From contig NZ_CP022998.1 of NCBI RefSeq assembly GCF_002277895.1, positions 3,639,501 through 3,703,500 of the forward strand: DNA of 64,000 nucleotides, in the 5' to 3' direction. Shown here one piece after another: positions 1 to 8,369 of the stretch. The position numbers were made by a program, and so were the translations under genes. Origin of the DNA: Rhizobium sp. 11515TR (GTDB taxonomy: Bacteria; Pseudomonadota; Alphaproteobacteria; Rhizobiales; Rhizobiaceae). The notes under the pieces are model-generated. The model saw nothing but the letters and a program-made list of their open reading frames with translations, was not told the origin of the DNA and did not search any database. The first letter of the stretch is position 1, and each line of letters begins with the position of its first letter.

Positions 1-1
1 C

Positions 2-454
2 GTGACCCGTCACCTCTCAACGCTGGACTGGCAGCCGGAAAAGATCATCGCCTCCTTCCACGGTATCCCGATGTCCTATTTCAAGCTGGGCGATCCCTAT
101 TACTGTTTCTGTCAGAAGACCGGCCGCCTGCTGCGCGAGAAACTGGGTCTTTCCGACGACCAGTTCATGGTCACGTTCCAATCGCGTTTCGGCCCTGAGG
201 AATGGCTGCAACCCTATACGGACAAGACGGTGGAACAGCTTGCCAAGGATGGCACCAAGCGCATCGCCGTGCTCAATCCGGGCTTCGTTTCCGACTGTCT
301 GGAGACGCTGGAAGAGATCGCCGAACAGGCCGCTGAATCCTTCAATCACAATGGCGGCGAGAAATTCACCCACATTCCCTGTCTCAACGACAGCGAAGAC
401 GGCATGAAGGTGCTGGAAAAGGTCGTGCGGCGAGAGCTGCTCGGCTGGGCGTGA
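2..454 (+). CDS. hemH: Ferrochelatase, C-terminal part (5' end outside window)
   Basis: This is the last 150 residues of ferrochelatase, which inserts Fe2+ into protoporphyrin IX in the last step of heme synthesis at the inner face of the membrane. The family signature is intact: SFHGIP, with the metal-binding catalytic His, followed by a G-D-P-Y block. FQSRFGPEEW and the conserved acidic stretch in VSDCLETLEEI follow, as in the family. The gene enters from the left edge; base 2 is a codon boundary and not a real start. It ends 33 bases before the convergent gene's stop codon, with a hairpin between them. Identity is secure from the signature; the N-terminal half cannot be assessed. Confidence 0.95.
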   Translation: MTRHLSTLDWQPEKIIASFHGIPMSYFKLGDPYYCFCQKTGRLLREKLGLSDDQFMVTFQSRFGPEEWLQPYTDKTVEQLAKDGTKRIAVLNPGFVSDCLETLEEIAEQAAESFNHNGGEKFTHIPCLNDSEDGMKVLEKVVRRELLGWA

Positions 455-460
455 TGAGAT

Positions 461-479
461 CGCCGGGATGATCCCGGCG
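461..479. terminator. Hairpin between convergent hemH and the Deg-like gene
   Basis: CGCCGGGA (461-468) pairs perfectly with TCCCGGCG (472-479) across a 3-base loop, in the 33-base gap between two convergent stop codons. There is no long T-run, so it is a GC-rich, possibly bidirectional, terminator or mRNA-stabilising hairpin. Confidence 0.55.
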
Positions 480-487
480 ACGCCCTC

Positions 488-1396
488 CTACTGAAGCTGC
501 GGCTTTCTGAGGAAGCTGCCGCGGTCGGCGGATTTGACCCGCAGCCAGGCCTCACGGCCGTCGCGCAATACGCGCATGGGGATCTCGGATCCAGCCGGGC
601 CGCTCTCCCAGATCTTGCGGTAGAAATCGGCGAGCCCATCGACTTCGCCGTCCCGGATTTCCGAAATGACGTCGCCGCGACGCAAGCCGGCCTTGGCGGC
701 CGGGCCACCCTCGGTGACGCTCATGACAACGACTTCGCCATTGCTTTCGGCCGAGAAGGCCCCGAGCCAGGGCCGCGGCGGCTTGTTGACGCGTCCGCGC
801 TTGATCAGATCGTCCAGGATCGGCATCAAAAGGTTGATCGGCACGATCATGTTGATATCGGCGCTGTCGCCGTTCTGCGTCGCCATCTGAAGATGCAGCG
901 AGCCGATGCCGAGAAGCTTGCCGTTTTCGTCGACAACAGCTGCTCCGCCCCAGGACGGATGGGCTGGTGCCGTGAAGATCGCCTCGTCGAGCAGATATTC
1001 CCAATAGCCGGCGAATTCCTGCTTTGCGACGATCTTCGCCTCGACAAACTGGCCGATGCCGTCAGCGATGACGACTTCATCACCGATCTCAGCCTTGTCG
1101 GTATCGCCGAATTCGAGGGCGGGCACATCGAGAGGCCCGAGCGCCTGCACGAGGCCGAACCCCGTTTCCTGATCGTAGGCAAGCGCATGACCGGGCACGA
1201 CGCGACCGCTATTGGTCGTGAGCCAGACCTCGTCGGCTTCGGTGATGAGATAACCGATCGTCAATACCAAGCCGTTTCCGCGAATGACAACGCCACTACC
1301 CTCCCTGCGGGTGCCGAGCGTTGCTGCCGTAAAGGCGTCTTCCGGAATTGAGGCGTGCACGGCCACAACCGACCGCAAGGTCCTATCTAAGTTCAT
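488..1396 (-). CDS. Trypsin-like (S1C/Deg) PDZ protein lacking the catalytic triad
   Basis: A 302-residue protein with the HtrA/Deg architecture: a trypsin-like double barrel (about residues 1-190) and one PDZ domain (about 208-290, with the ligand loop near PWLGAF). No signal peptide or membrane segment is visible, so it is probably cytoplasmic. The three triad positions are all replaced when aligned by eye to Deg motifs. The His of the NHVV block is Tyr49 (LTIGYLI). The Asp of the TDLAV block is Gly79 (ETGFGLV). The Ser of GNSGGP is Trp149 (PSWGGA). It is therefore predicted to be proteolytically inactive, perhaps a PDZ scaffold or substrate-binding protein. The start ATG at 1396-1394 has an AGGGTGA ribosome site just upstream. 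It is convergent with hemH. Confidence 0.85.
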   Translation of the reverse strand: MNLDRTLRSVVAVHASIPEDAFTAATLGTRREGSGVVIRGNGLVLTIGYLITEADEVWLTTNSGRVVPGHALAYDQETGFGLVQALGPLDVPALEFGDTDKAEIGDEVVIADGIGQFVEAKIVAKQEFAGYWEYLLDEAIFTAPAHPSWGGAAVVDENGKLLGIGSLHLQMATQNGDSADINMIVPINLLMPILDDLIKRGRVNKPPRPWLGAFSAESNGEVVVMSVTEGGPAAKAGLRRGDVISEIRDGEVDGLADFYRKIWESGPAGSEIPMRVLRDGREAWLRVKSADRGSFLRKPQLQ

Positions 1397-1696
1397 AGCT
1401 TCACCCTGATAATGCGCTAAGGCTTGGCCCGAAAAGCTGCGTGGCAGCAGAGCTGGAAATCTCCATATAAAGTATGAATATCAATCGTCGGGCGCAAGAC
1501 CCAGACAGCGATTGGTTGACCTGCCTCATAGCAAAACGCCTGCTGTAGCCCCATTCCTCACTTGCTGAGAACATGCTAACCCACCACATCAGATTGAGCT
1601 GCCGCCTCATGAGCTCGACCGAGCGTAGGGAGGCCGAACGGTAGCGGTTTAGGCGACGCGAGCCTGCTCAGGCAGCCGCGTCCATGGAGGAGTTCG
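1397..1696. other. Intergenic region between divergent genes, no gene seen
   Basis: 300 bases between the start of the Deg-like gene and the start of the SPFH gene, so it should hold both promoters. I found no convincing -35/-10 pair, no hairpin followed by T's and no RNA gene. The short reading frames here have no ribosome site and no recognisable product. Confidence 0.6.
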
Positions 1697-2713
1697 ATGG
1701 TAGTGGGTGGTTTCAGCATCGTTGTGATTGCCTTGGTGGTCTTCGTCATTCTGGTGCTGTTTGCGGGCATCAAGACCGTACCTCAGGGCTATCGATACAC
1801 AGTTCAGCGCTTCGGCCGCTATATCCGCACGCTGGAACCGGGGCTCAATCTGATCGTGCCCTTCATCGAAACAATTGGCGTGCGGATGAACGTGATGGAG
1901 CAGGTGCTGGCCGTGCCGACCCAGGAGGTCATCACTAAGGACAATGCGAGCGTATCCGCCGATGCAGTCGCTTTCTTCCAGGTGCTGAATGCGGCGCAGG
2001 CCGCCTATCAGATCACCAATCTGGAAACCGCGATCCTCAACCTCACAAAGACCAATATCCGCTCCGTCATGGGCTCTATGGACCTGGACGAGCTTCTGTC
2101 CAATCGCGATGCCATCAACGAACGACTGCTGCGCGTGGTCGATGAGGCGGTAGAGCCTTGGGGCATCAAGGTAACGCGCGTCGAAATCAAGGACATCCAA
2201 CCGCCGAAGGATCTAGTTGACGCCATGGGTCGGCAGATGAAGGCCGAACGCGAAAAGCGCGCCCAGGTGCTGGAAGCGGAAGGCCTGCGCAACGCGCAAA
2301 TTCTCCGCGCCGAGGGCGCGAAGCAGGCGGCCGTTTTGCAAGCCGAAGGCCAGCGCGAAGCAGCATTTCGCAATGCCGAGGCCCGCGAGCGCTTGGCCGA
2401 GGCCGAAGCCAAGGCGACCCGCGTGGTATCCGAAGCGATTGCCGAGGGCAACGTACAGGCGATCAACTACTTCGTTGCCCAGAAATACACCGAAGCCCTG
2501 ACCGCGATCGGCTCCGCCAGCAATTCGAAGATTGTCCTCATGCCGGTGGAGGCGAGCTCCATTGTCGGCTCGCTCGGCGGTATCGGCGCCATCGCCCGCG
2601 AAGTCTTCGGCGACAATGGCGACGGCAACGGCGCGACGCAGCCGGCCCGGCCACGCTCCGGCCCCACTCGCACAACGCCAACGATCAATCCGCTGCCACC
2701 GAAGGAGAGCTGA
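1697..2713 (+). CDS. SPFH/Band-7 membrane protein (QmcA/paraslipin type)
   Basis: A 338-residue stomatin-like protein. One hydrophobic segment (residues about 4-24) anchors it. The Band-7 domain follows (about 27-190, starting at the [15 protein letters not shown] block), then a long Ala/Glu/Arg-rich coiled coil (about 190-260, repeats of the type [16 protein letters not shown]), then a Pro/Thr-rich tail. Such proteins form large membrane-associated cages or microdomains and often partner with NfeD proteins, as here: the next gene is nfeD with only one base between stop and start. GGAGG at 1686-1690 fixes the ATG at 1697. The family role in membrane organisation and quality control is inferred, not shown by the sequence. 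Confidence 0.93.
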   Translation: MVVGGFSIVVIALVVFVILVLFAGIKTVPQGYRYTVQRFGRYIRTLEPGLNLIVPFIETIGVRMNVMEQVLAVPTQEVITKDNASVSADAVAFFQVLNAAQAAYQITNLETAILNLTKTNIRSVMGSMDLDELLSNRDAINERLLRVVDEAVEPWGIKVTRVEIKDIQPPKDLVDAMGRQMKAEREKRAQVLEAEGLRNAQILRAEGAKQAAVLQAEGQREAAFRNAEARERLAEAEAKATRVVSEAIAEGNVQAINYFVAQKYTEALTAIGSASNSKIVLMPVEASSIVGSLGGIGAIAREVFGDNGDGNGATQPARPRSGPTRTTPTINPLPPKES

Positions 2714-2714
2714 G

Positions 2715-3173
2715 ATGTTCGACAATCTCATCGTCGAACTCGGCCCCTGGAGCTGGTGGCTCGCCGGCCTGGCGCTGCTCGCCGCCGAACTTGTTCTGCC
2801 CGGCTTCTTCTTGGTATGGATCGGGCTCGCCGCGATCGTCGTCGGCGCCTTGTCGCTTCTGTTTTGGGAAAGCAGCTTCTGGGTCTGGCAGGTTCAAGGG
2901 CTAGTCTTCGCCGCCACGGCGGTGATCGTCACCCTGCTCGGCCGCCGCTATCTCTATAACAACAACCAGGTGACCGACGAGCCGTTCCTGAACCAGCGCG
3001 GCGCCAGTCTGGTCGGGCGCACCGCAACGCTCGACCAGCCGATAGCCGAAGGCCGCGGGCGCATTCGCCTCAATGACACTTATTGGACGGTCAACGGACC
3101 GGACTTGCCGGTCGGCACCCGCGTCAAAGTGGTCGCCAGCAACGGCCGCGAGCTCACGGTCGAACCAGTCTGA
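2715..3173 (+). CDS. NfeD-family membrane protein (short form)
   Basis: A 152-residue protein with three to four hydrophobic segments in the first 75 residues and a C-terminal OB-fold NfeD domain (about 90-150, from GRTATLDQPI to ELTVEPV). This is the short NfeD form without the ClpP-like protease domain. Such proteins are thought to cooperate with the SPFH protein encoded just upstream. The start ATG at 2715 is chosen because GGAG (2704-2707) lies 7 bases before it and the upstream stop is at 2711-2713. The same frame stays open further upstream, but that part overlaps the SPFH gene. Its TGA (3171-3173) directly abuts the stop of the convergent kdsD, with no bases between. Confidence 0.92.
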   Translation: MFDNLIVELGPWSWWLAGLALLAAELVLPGFFLVWIGLAAIVVGALSLLFWESSFWVWQVQGLVFAATAVIVTLLGRRYLYNNNQVTDEPFLNQRGASLVGRTATLDQPIAEGRGRIRLNDTYWTVNGPDLPVGTRVKVVASNGRELTVEPV

Positions 3174-4169
3174 TCAGGCGACGCCGATCCGCAACAGGTC
3201 GTGGAAGTGCACCAGACCGATCGGACGCCGTTCGTTGTCGACAACGATCAGCGCGGAAATATTGTGGCGATTGAGCACGGCCATGGCGCTCGTCGCCAGC
3301 GTCGTTTCCTTCACCGTCTTCGGATTGGGGGTCATCACCTCATCCACCAGCTTCTCCGCGAGGCTGGTGCCGAGGTTACGGGCGATATCGCCATCCGTCA
3401 CGATGCCGCACAGGCAGCCGTCATCATCGATCACGCCGACACAGCCGAAACGCATTTGCGAAAGCGTCATCGCCGCCTCCGGCATGCCAGTGCCGAGCTT
3501 GACAAGCGGTACACGGTCGCCCTTGTGCATGATATCGGCCACATGCGAGAGGCTGGCGCCGAGTTTGCCGCCCGGATGGAAGGTGCGAAAATCCTCGGCC
3601 GTAAAACCGCGCGCCTCAAGCAAAGCAACGGTCAGCGCATCGCCGATCGCAAGCTGCAGCAGCGTCGATGTCGTCGGCGCCAGACCATGCGGGCAGGCCT
3701 CTTGCTCCTTGGGCAGCAACAACACCACATCCGATTCGCGCGCAAGCGTAGAGGTCTCGCCGGCGGTGATGGCAATCATCGGGATCGAGAAACGGCGGGA
3801 ATAGCTGATGATGCCGCGTAGCTCGGCGCTTTCGCCGCCCCAGGAAATGGCGATGATGACATCATCTTGCGTGATCATGCCGAGATCGCCGTGATTGGCT
3901 TCAACCGGATGCACGAAGAAAGCCGGCGTACCCGTGGAAGCCAGACTTGCGGCAAGCTTGTTGCCGATATGGCCGCTCTTGCCGACACCGGTGATGACGA
4001 CACGACCTCTGATACCGCCAATGAGCTCGACAGCGCGGCTGAAGGGCTCGGCCAGACCATTGATCAGTGCGCGTTCCAGCGCTTCCATGCCCCGTCTCTC
4101 GGTCTCGATCGTTCGCATCGCGGATTCGATCGCACCGTTCTCGATGAGTCTTACAGCTCTCTTATTCAT
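3174..4169 (-). CDS. kdsD: Arabinose-5-phosphate isomerase (KdsD/KpsF)
   Basis: 331 residues: a SIS sugar-isomerase domain (about 40-175, with GVGKSGHIGNK and ISWGGESAEL) followed by two CBS domains (about 205-325). It interconverts D-ribulose 5-phosphate and D-arabinose 5-phosphate, the first committed step to Kdo, the inner-core sugar of lipopolysaccharide; it is cytoplasmic. The FHPGGKLG motif between SIS and CBS domains is typical of the family. The start ATG (4169-4167) has only a weak AGG upstream. It reads away from the beta-barrel gene at 4367, and both concern the outer membrane. KpsF and GutQ are paralogues; with no capsule genes here, the LPS role is more likely. Confidence 0.93.
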   Translation of the reverse strand: MNKRAVRLIENGAIESAMRTIETERRGMEALERALINGLAEPFSRAVELIGGIRGRVVITGVGKSGHIGNKLAASLASTGTPAFFVHPVEANHGDLGMITQDDVIIAISWGGESAELRGIISYSRRFSIPMIAITAGETSTLARESDVVLLLPKEQEACPHGLAPTTSTLLQLAIGDALTVALLEARGFTAEDFRTFHPGGKLGASLSHVADIMHKGDRVPLVKLGTGMPEAAMTLSQMRFGCVGVIDDDGCLCGIVTDGDIARNLGTSLAEKLVDEVMTPNPKTVKETTLATSAMAVLNRHNISALIVVDNERRPIGLVHFHDLLRIGVA

Positions 4170-4366
4170 GAGCGAGGCCTAACGCTTTTCTGCAAATCTG
4201 TCCACCAAAGATCGACTTATGGCGATACGACAGCCTGCAGCGCCTTCCCGACAAATATTATCGAACCCTTTCTTGTCGCCATCACTTGGCAACCAAGCGT
4301 TAACCACGCGGCTTTACACTTGGGTAAGAATTTAGGTCATTTCCAGCAGGGTCAGATATAAACAAC

Positions 4367-5884
4367 ATGGGCATCGGCAAGGACAAGGCGGGTCATGGTG
4401 CCTTCCGGCTGGCGGCATGGGCGACATCCGCCGTCCTCGGCTGGGGTATTGCATTTGCCGTACCGCTGCCAGTCAACGCGCAATCCTTGCCATCCGACCA
4501 GAACGCCGACGATAACTTGCCAGCGTCGACATCGGGATCTCCGACCGATCCGAATGCCGCACCCACGATCGACAGCCAGGCGACCACGCCAACAAACCAG
4601 ACGTCGACCACCAACGACGCGCCGTTGAATGCACCGCTGCGCCTCACCGGCATCGACCCCACAACCACCGGCTCGACGCTGGATAACGATCTGCGCCGCG
4701 TGAACCTGCGCGAACCAAGCGTTGATGACCTGAGAGCCCGCCGGTATCCGGATCGGGCAGATGCACAGGGCATCCCGCTCGGCACCTTCACCCTACGCCC
4801 TTCGATCAACCAGTCGATCAACATCGAACGGGATCGCACCGGCGACACCAAGGATAATCGCGGCTTTTTGCAGACCGACTTGCGCAGCACCCTGACTTCG
4901 GACTGGGACAGGCATGCCCTGACCGTCACCGGTGAGGGCGTCTGGCAGAAGAACATCAGCGGCACTGGCGAAGAAAAACCGACGGTCAATCTGAACGCCG
5001 ACCTGCGTCTGGATCTTCCTGCCGACACGACCGCGCATGTCACCGCCGGCTATCAATTCTACCGTGAGGACACGAGTGATCCCAATGCGATTGCTGGCGC
5101 CTCGAAGCAATCCGCCGTCAACCAGTACACGGCTGGGCTCTCGCTGGAACGCGATTTCGGCCTGCTGCGCGGCACGACGGCCGTGGCGCTGACACGCAGC
5201 GTCTATTCCGACGCAGTGCTTTCGGATGGGACGACGGTCACCCTCAGCGATCGCAATCAGACGGCCGGAACCTGGCGCGGCCGCATTGGCTACGAGCTGT
5301 CGCCCGCCATCATTCCTTTTGTCGAAGTCACTCTCGGTCGCGCCGTCTACGATGAAACGCGCGACAGCAACGGCTATGCCCGCTCGAATCAGAGTTATGG
5401 CGGCAAGGGTGGCGTCGAAGTCGATCTCGGTGAAAAATTCAAGGGCGAGCTGGGCTTCGGCTACCAGCACACGGAATTCGACGATTCGCGCCTGGGTTCG
5501 GTCGATTCGCCGACGATCGATGGCAGCCTCGCCTGGTCGCCACAGCGCGGCACCGATATCAGCGTCGGCCTTTCGACCACCGTACAACCCTCGACCACGG
5601 CCGGCCTCAGCGGCTACACCGCTTATCAGCTCACGAGCACCATAAGCCATCAGCTGCGCGATGACCTCACCGCCAAGCTGACGGGAGGCCCGACCTGGCG
5701 CAATTATCCCTCCAATGGTAGCGCCGCCGACGAAATCGAATACGACGCCGCTTTCGGGCTAACCTGGGGGATCAACCGTTACCTCGATCTCACCAGCAAT
5801 GTCGGTTATCAGCTGACAACGCGGGATGTGGGCGACAGCACCCGGCAGTTCCAGGCTGGCCTCGGTTTGACGGTAAAACGCTAA
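4367..5884 (+). CDS. Secreted outer-membrane beta-barrel protein (BBP2-like)
   Basis: A 505-residue protein with a signal peptide (hydrophobic stretch about 14-35, likely cleavage after VNAQ). A low-complexity Asp/Pro/Thr/Ser-rich linker follows (about 40-100), then a long run of alternating polar/hydrophobic strands (about 130-505) ending in a charged GLTVKR. Strand-and-turn periodicity, many Tyr/Arg/Asp residues and few Cys fit an outer-membrane beta barrel, and the overall look matches the putative beta-barrel porin family of rhizobia (DUF2320/BBP2_2). Substrate is unknown. The ribosome site before ATG 4367 is weak. A hairpin follows the stop. Confidence 0.8.
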   Translation: MGIGKDKAGHGAFRLAAWATSAVLGWGIAFAVPLPVNAQSLPSDQNADDNLPASTSGSPTDPNAAPTIDSQATTPTNQTSTTNDAPLNAPLRLTGIDPTTTGSTLDNDLRRVNLREPSVDDLRARRYPDRADAQGIPLGTFTLRPSINQSINIERDRTGDTKDNRGFLQTDLRSTLTSDWDRHALTVTGEGVWQKNISGTGEEKPTVNLNADLRLDLPADTTAHVTAGYQFYREDTSDPNAIAGASKQSAVNQYTAGLSLERDFGLLRGTTAVALTRSVYSDAVLSDGTTVTLSDRNQTAGTWRGRIGYELSPAIIPFVEVTLGRAVYDETRDSNGYARSNQSYGGKGGVEVDLGEKFKGELGFGYQHTEFDDSRLGSVDSPTIDGSLAWSPQRGTDISVGLSTTVQPSTTAGLSGYTAYQLTSTISHQLRDDLTAKLTGGPTWRNYPSNGSAADEIEYDAAFGLTWGINRYLDLTSNVGYQLTTRDVGDSTRQFQAGLGLTVKR

Positions 5885-5927
5885 GCATCGCCTTCGCTTA
5901 GATCCAAGCCACCCGCTCAAATGAATC

Positions 5928-5951
5928 GAGGCCCAGCATAGGCCAGGCCTC
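5928..5951. terminator. Hairpin between convergent beta-barrel gene and galU
   Basis: GAGGCC (5928-5933) pairs with GGCCTC (5946-5951) and is followed on the + strand by a T-containing stretch (aagattttct). It sits between two convergent genes and could terminate either. Confidence 0.45.
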
Positions 5952-5976
5952 AAGATTTTCTCAAAAGGTCGAATCC

Positions 5977-6864
5977 TTATTTCAGGGCAGCGATCAGCGC
6001 CTTGAACTCGTCCTCAATGGTCGGGCGGATGTCGTCACGCGCCAAGGCGAAGGCGACGTTGGCAAGGATGAAGCCATCCTTTGCGCCGCAGTCGAACGTC
6101 TGGCCCTGGAAGTGATAGCCGGCGAAATCCTGCGTCTTGGCAAGCTTCAGCATGCCGTCCGTCAGCTGGATCTCGTTGCCGGCACCGCGCTCCTGGCTTT
6201 CCAGGATACGGAAGATTTCCGGCTGAAGAATGTAGCGACCGTTGATGAAGAAGTTGGACGGAGCCGTGCCCTTGGCCGGCTTTTCGACCATTTCCGTGAT
6301 ACGGAAGCCGCTGCCGATCGTCTCGCCGACGCCGACGATACCGTATTTATGGGTCTGGTCGGGCGCGCATTCCTCGACGGCGATGACATTGCCGCCGCTG
6401 TGCTCGTAAAGCTCGATCATGCCTTTCATGCAGCCCTTTTCGGCGCGCATGACCATGTCGGGCAGCAGCAGCGCAAACGGCTCGTCGCCGACAATCTCGC
6501 GGGCGCACCAGACGGCGTGGCCGAGACCGAGCGGCTCCTGCTGGCGCGTGAAGCTTGCCGTGCCGGCCTTCGGCAACAGGCCGCTCAGCAGCGACAGCTC
6601 GGCGTTCTTGTTGCGCTGGCGCAGCGTCTGTTCGAGCTCGAACTGAATATCGAAATAATCCTCGATGACGTGCTTGCTGCGGCCCGTGACGAATACGAAA
6701 TGCTCGATGCCCGCTTCCATCGCCTCGTCGACGACATACTGGATCACCGGCTTATCCACGACGGTCAGCATTTCCTTTGGCACCGCCTTGGTCGCCGGCA
6801 AGAACCGCGTCCCTAGTCCGGCGACCGGAAATACTGCCTTACGAACCTTCTTATGCTGTCCCAC
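5977..6864 (-). CDS. galU: UTP-glucose-1-phosphate uridylyltransferase
   Basis: 295 residues of the GalU nucleotidyltransferase family, making UDP-glucose from UTP and glucose 1-phosphate for exopolysaccharide, LPS and cyclic glucan synthesis. The N-terminal nucleotide-binding signature [19 protein letters not shown] is complete, and VEKP and the FDCGAKDG block near the C-terminus are in place. The start is a GTG (6864-6862): a perfect AGGAGG (complement of 6871-6876) lies 6 bases upstream, and an ATG at 6868 is out of frame. In rhizobia this gene is sometimes called exoN. It is transcribed towards the beta-barrel gene, with no gene sharing an operon. Confidence 0.96.
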   Translation of the reverse strand: MGQHKKVRKAVFPVAGLGTRFLPATKAVPKEMLTVVDKPVIQYVVDEAMEAGIEHFVFVTGRSKHVIEDYFDIQFELEQTLRQRNKNAELSLLSGLLPKAGTASFTRQQEPLGLGHAVWCAREIVGDEPFALLLPDMVMRAEKGCMKGMIELYEHSGGNVIAVEECAPDQTHKYGIVGVGETIGSGFRITEMVEKPAKGTAPSNFFINGRYILQPEIFRILESQERGAGNEIQLTDGMLKLAKTQDFAGYHFQGQTFDCGAKDGFILANVAFALARDDIRPTIEDEFKALIAALK

Positions 6865-7066
6865 GCATACCTCCTGGGCATTAAATCAGTTGGCACAAAG
6901 CCATTCTAAAGGTCAGTAGATTAGATTTGCTACTGTTTTGCAAATAATGACTGACGCAAGCTTCCATGGTAAAGAATTTGTTGACTTCGTTCGTTTAGCG
7001 TCACGCATGGGCCGATGCCACCGCATCGCCGCACCGAAATCCAACGATTGATGGACAAGGCTGTAG

Positions 7067-8290
7067 ATGACCGTAAACCGCAAACACTCCCTTCGTGGTC
7101 TCGCTCTGGCGCTCGCGCTCGGCGCCTTGGCGGGATTCCTTCCCGTTAACGCCAATGCTGACCCTGGGTTCCAAAAATGGATCGCGGGCTTCTACGCTAC
7201 CGCCGCAAAGAGCGGCATTACGCAATCGACCTATCGCAATGCATTTGCCGGCGTGACGGACCCAGACCCCACGGTCCTCGAAAAGGCGCAATACCAACCG
7301 GAATTCAAGTCCCAGATCTGGGATTACCTCGACTCCCGTGTCAATCCCTATACGGTCGATATTGGCCGCAAGATGGCGGTTAAGTACGGATCCACACTGC
7401 GCACGCTCGAACAGCACTTCGGCGTCGATCGCAATATCATGCTGGCCATCTGGTCGATGGAGTCGAATTACGGCGAGGTTCTCGCCAAGAACGATCGGCT
7501 GCATTATGTGCCCCGCGCGCTGGCGACCCTTGCCTATGCCGATCCGAAGCGGGCGAATTATGCCAAGAAGCAGCTCATCGCCGCCCTGAAGATCCTGCAG
7601 AAGGGCGACATCTCACGCAAGGATCTGAACGGCTCCTGGGCCGGCGCCATGGGCCATACGCAGTTCATTCCGACGAGCTATCTGCTCTATGCAGTCGATG
7701 CGGACGGCAGCGGCCATGCCGATATCTGGAATTCCGTTCCGGACGCCCTGGCGACGACGGCCAATCTCCTCGCCAAGAACGGTTGGGATGCCGGCCGGAC
7801 CTGGGGTTATGAAGTCGTCGTGCCGCCTGGCGGCAGCGCCCAGGCGGGCAAGACGCATACGATTGCGCAATGGGCGGCTCTCGGCTTCGTGCGTCCCAAC
7901 GGCAAGGGTTTCCGCACGACCTCCGATCGCGCGCAGCTGAAGATGCCTGGCGGACCGAACGGTCCCGGTTTCCTGATGACCGGGAACTTCTTCACCATCA
8001 AGCGCTATAACGCCTCCGACAGCTATGCACTGGCTGTCGGCCTGCTCGCGGACCAGATCGCCGGCTATGGCGGCATGCAGCAGTCCTGGCCCCGCCCGAG
8101 CGGCGCGCTCGACGTCAAGCAGAAATTCGAGCTGCAGACGCGTCTGAAGGAGCTCGGCTATTATGACGGCGTGGTCGACGGCAACTTTGGCTCAGGCTCG
8201 AAGGCCGCGATATCAGCCGTTCAGCAGCGCATGGGCATGGATGCGGACGGCGAGCCGTCAATGAACCTGCTGAAAGCATTGCGCAAGTAG
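7067..8290 (+). CDS. Lytic murein transglycosylase, MltB type, with peptidoglycan-binding domain
   Basis: 407 residues. A signal peptide (about 1-31, ending NANA) directs export. A transglycosylase family-3/SLT_2 domain (about 33-320) carries the catalytic Glu132 in IWSMESNYGE and the family motif GAMGHTQFIPTSY. A C-terminal peptidoglycan-binding domain (about 345-405, LKELGYYDGVVDGNFGSGS) follows. It should cleave the MurNAc-GlcNAc bond in the periplasm, leaving 1,6-anhydro ends. There is no lipobox, so it is soluble and not anchored like E. coli MltB. The next gene, also a periplasmic protein, follows after about 80 bases and may be co-transcribed. Confidence 0.94.
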   Translation: MTVNRKHSLRGLALALALGALAGFLPVNANADPGFQKWIAGFYATAAKSGITQSTYRNAFAGVTDPDPTVLEKAQYQPEFKSQIWDYLDSRVNPYTVDIGRKMAVKYGSTLRTLEQHFGVDRNIMLAIWSMESNYGEVLAKNDRLHYVPRALATLAYADPKRANYAKKQLIAALKILQKGDISRKDLNGSWAGAMGHTQFIPTSYLLYAVDADGSGHADIWNSVPDALATTANLLAKNGWDAGRTWGYEVVVPPGGSAQAGKTHTIAQWAALGFVRPNGKGFRTTSDRAQLKMPGGPNGPGFLMTGNFFTIKRYNASDSYALAVGLLADQIAGYGGMQQSWPRPSGALDVKQKFELQTRLKELGYYDGVVDGNFGSGSKAAISAVQQRMGMDADGEPSMNLLKALRK

Positions 8291-8369
8291 GCCGCCTTGA
8301 GCGACTACGGGATCGCCGGACGATGAAATCGTCCTTATGCGGCCCGGACTCGTCAGCGGAAAAGAAGCG

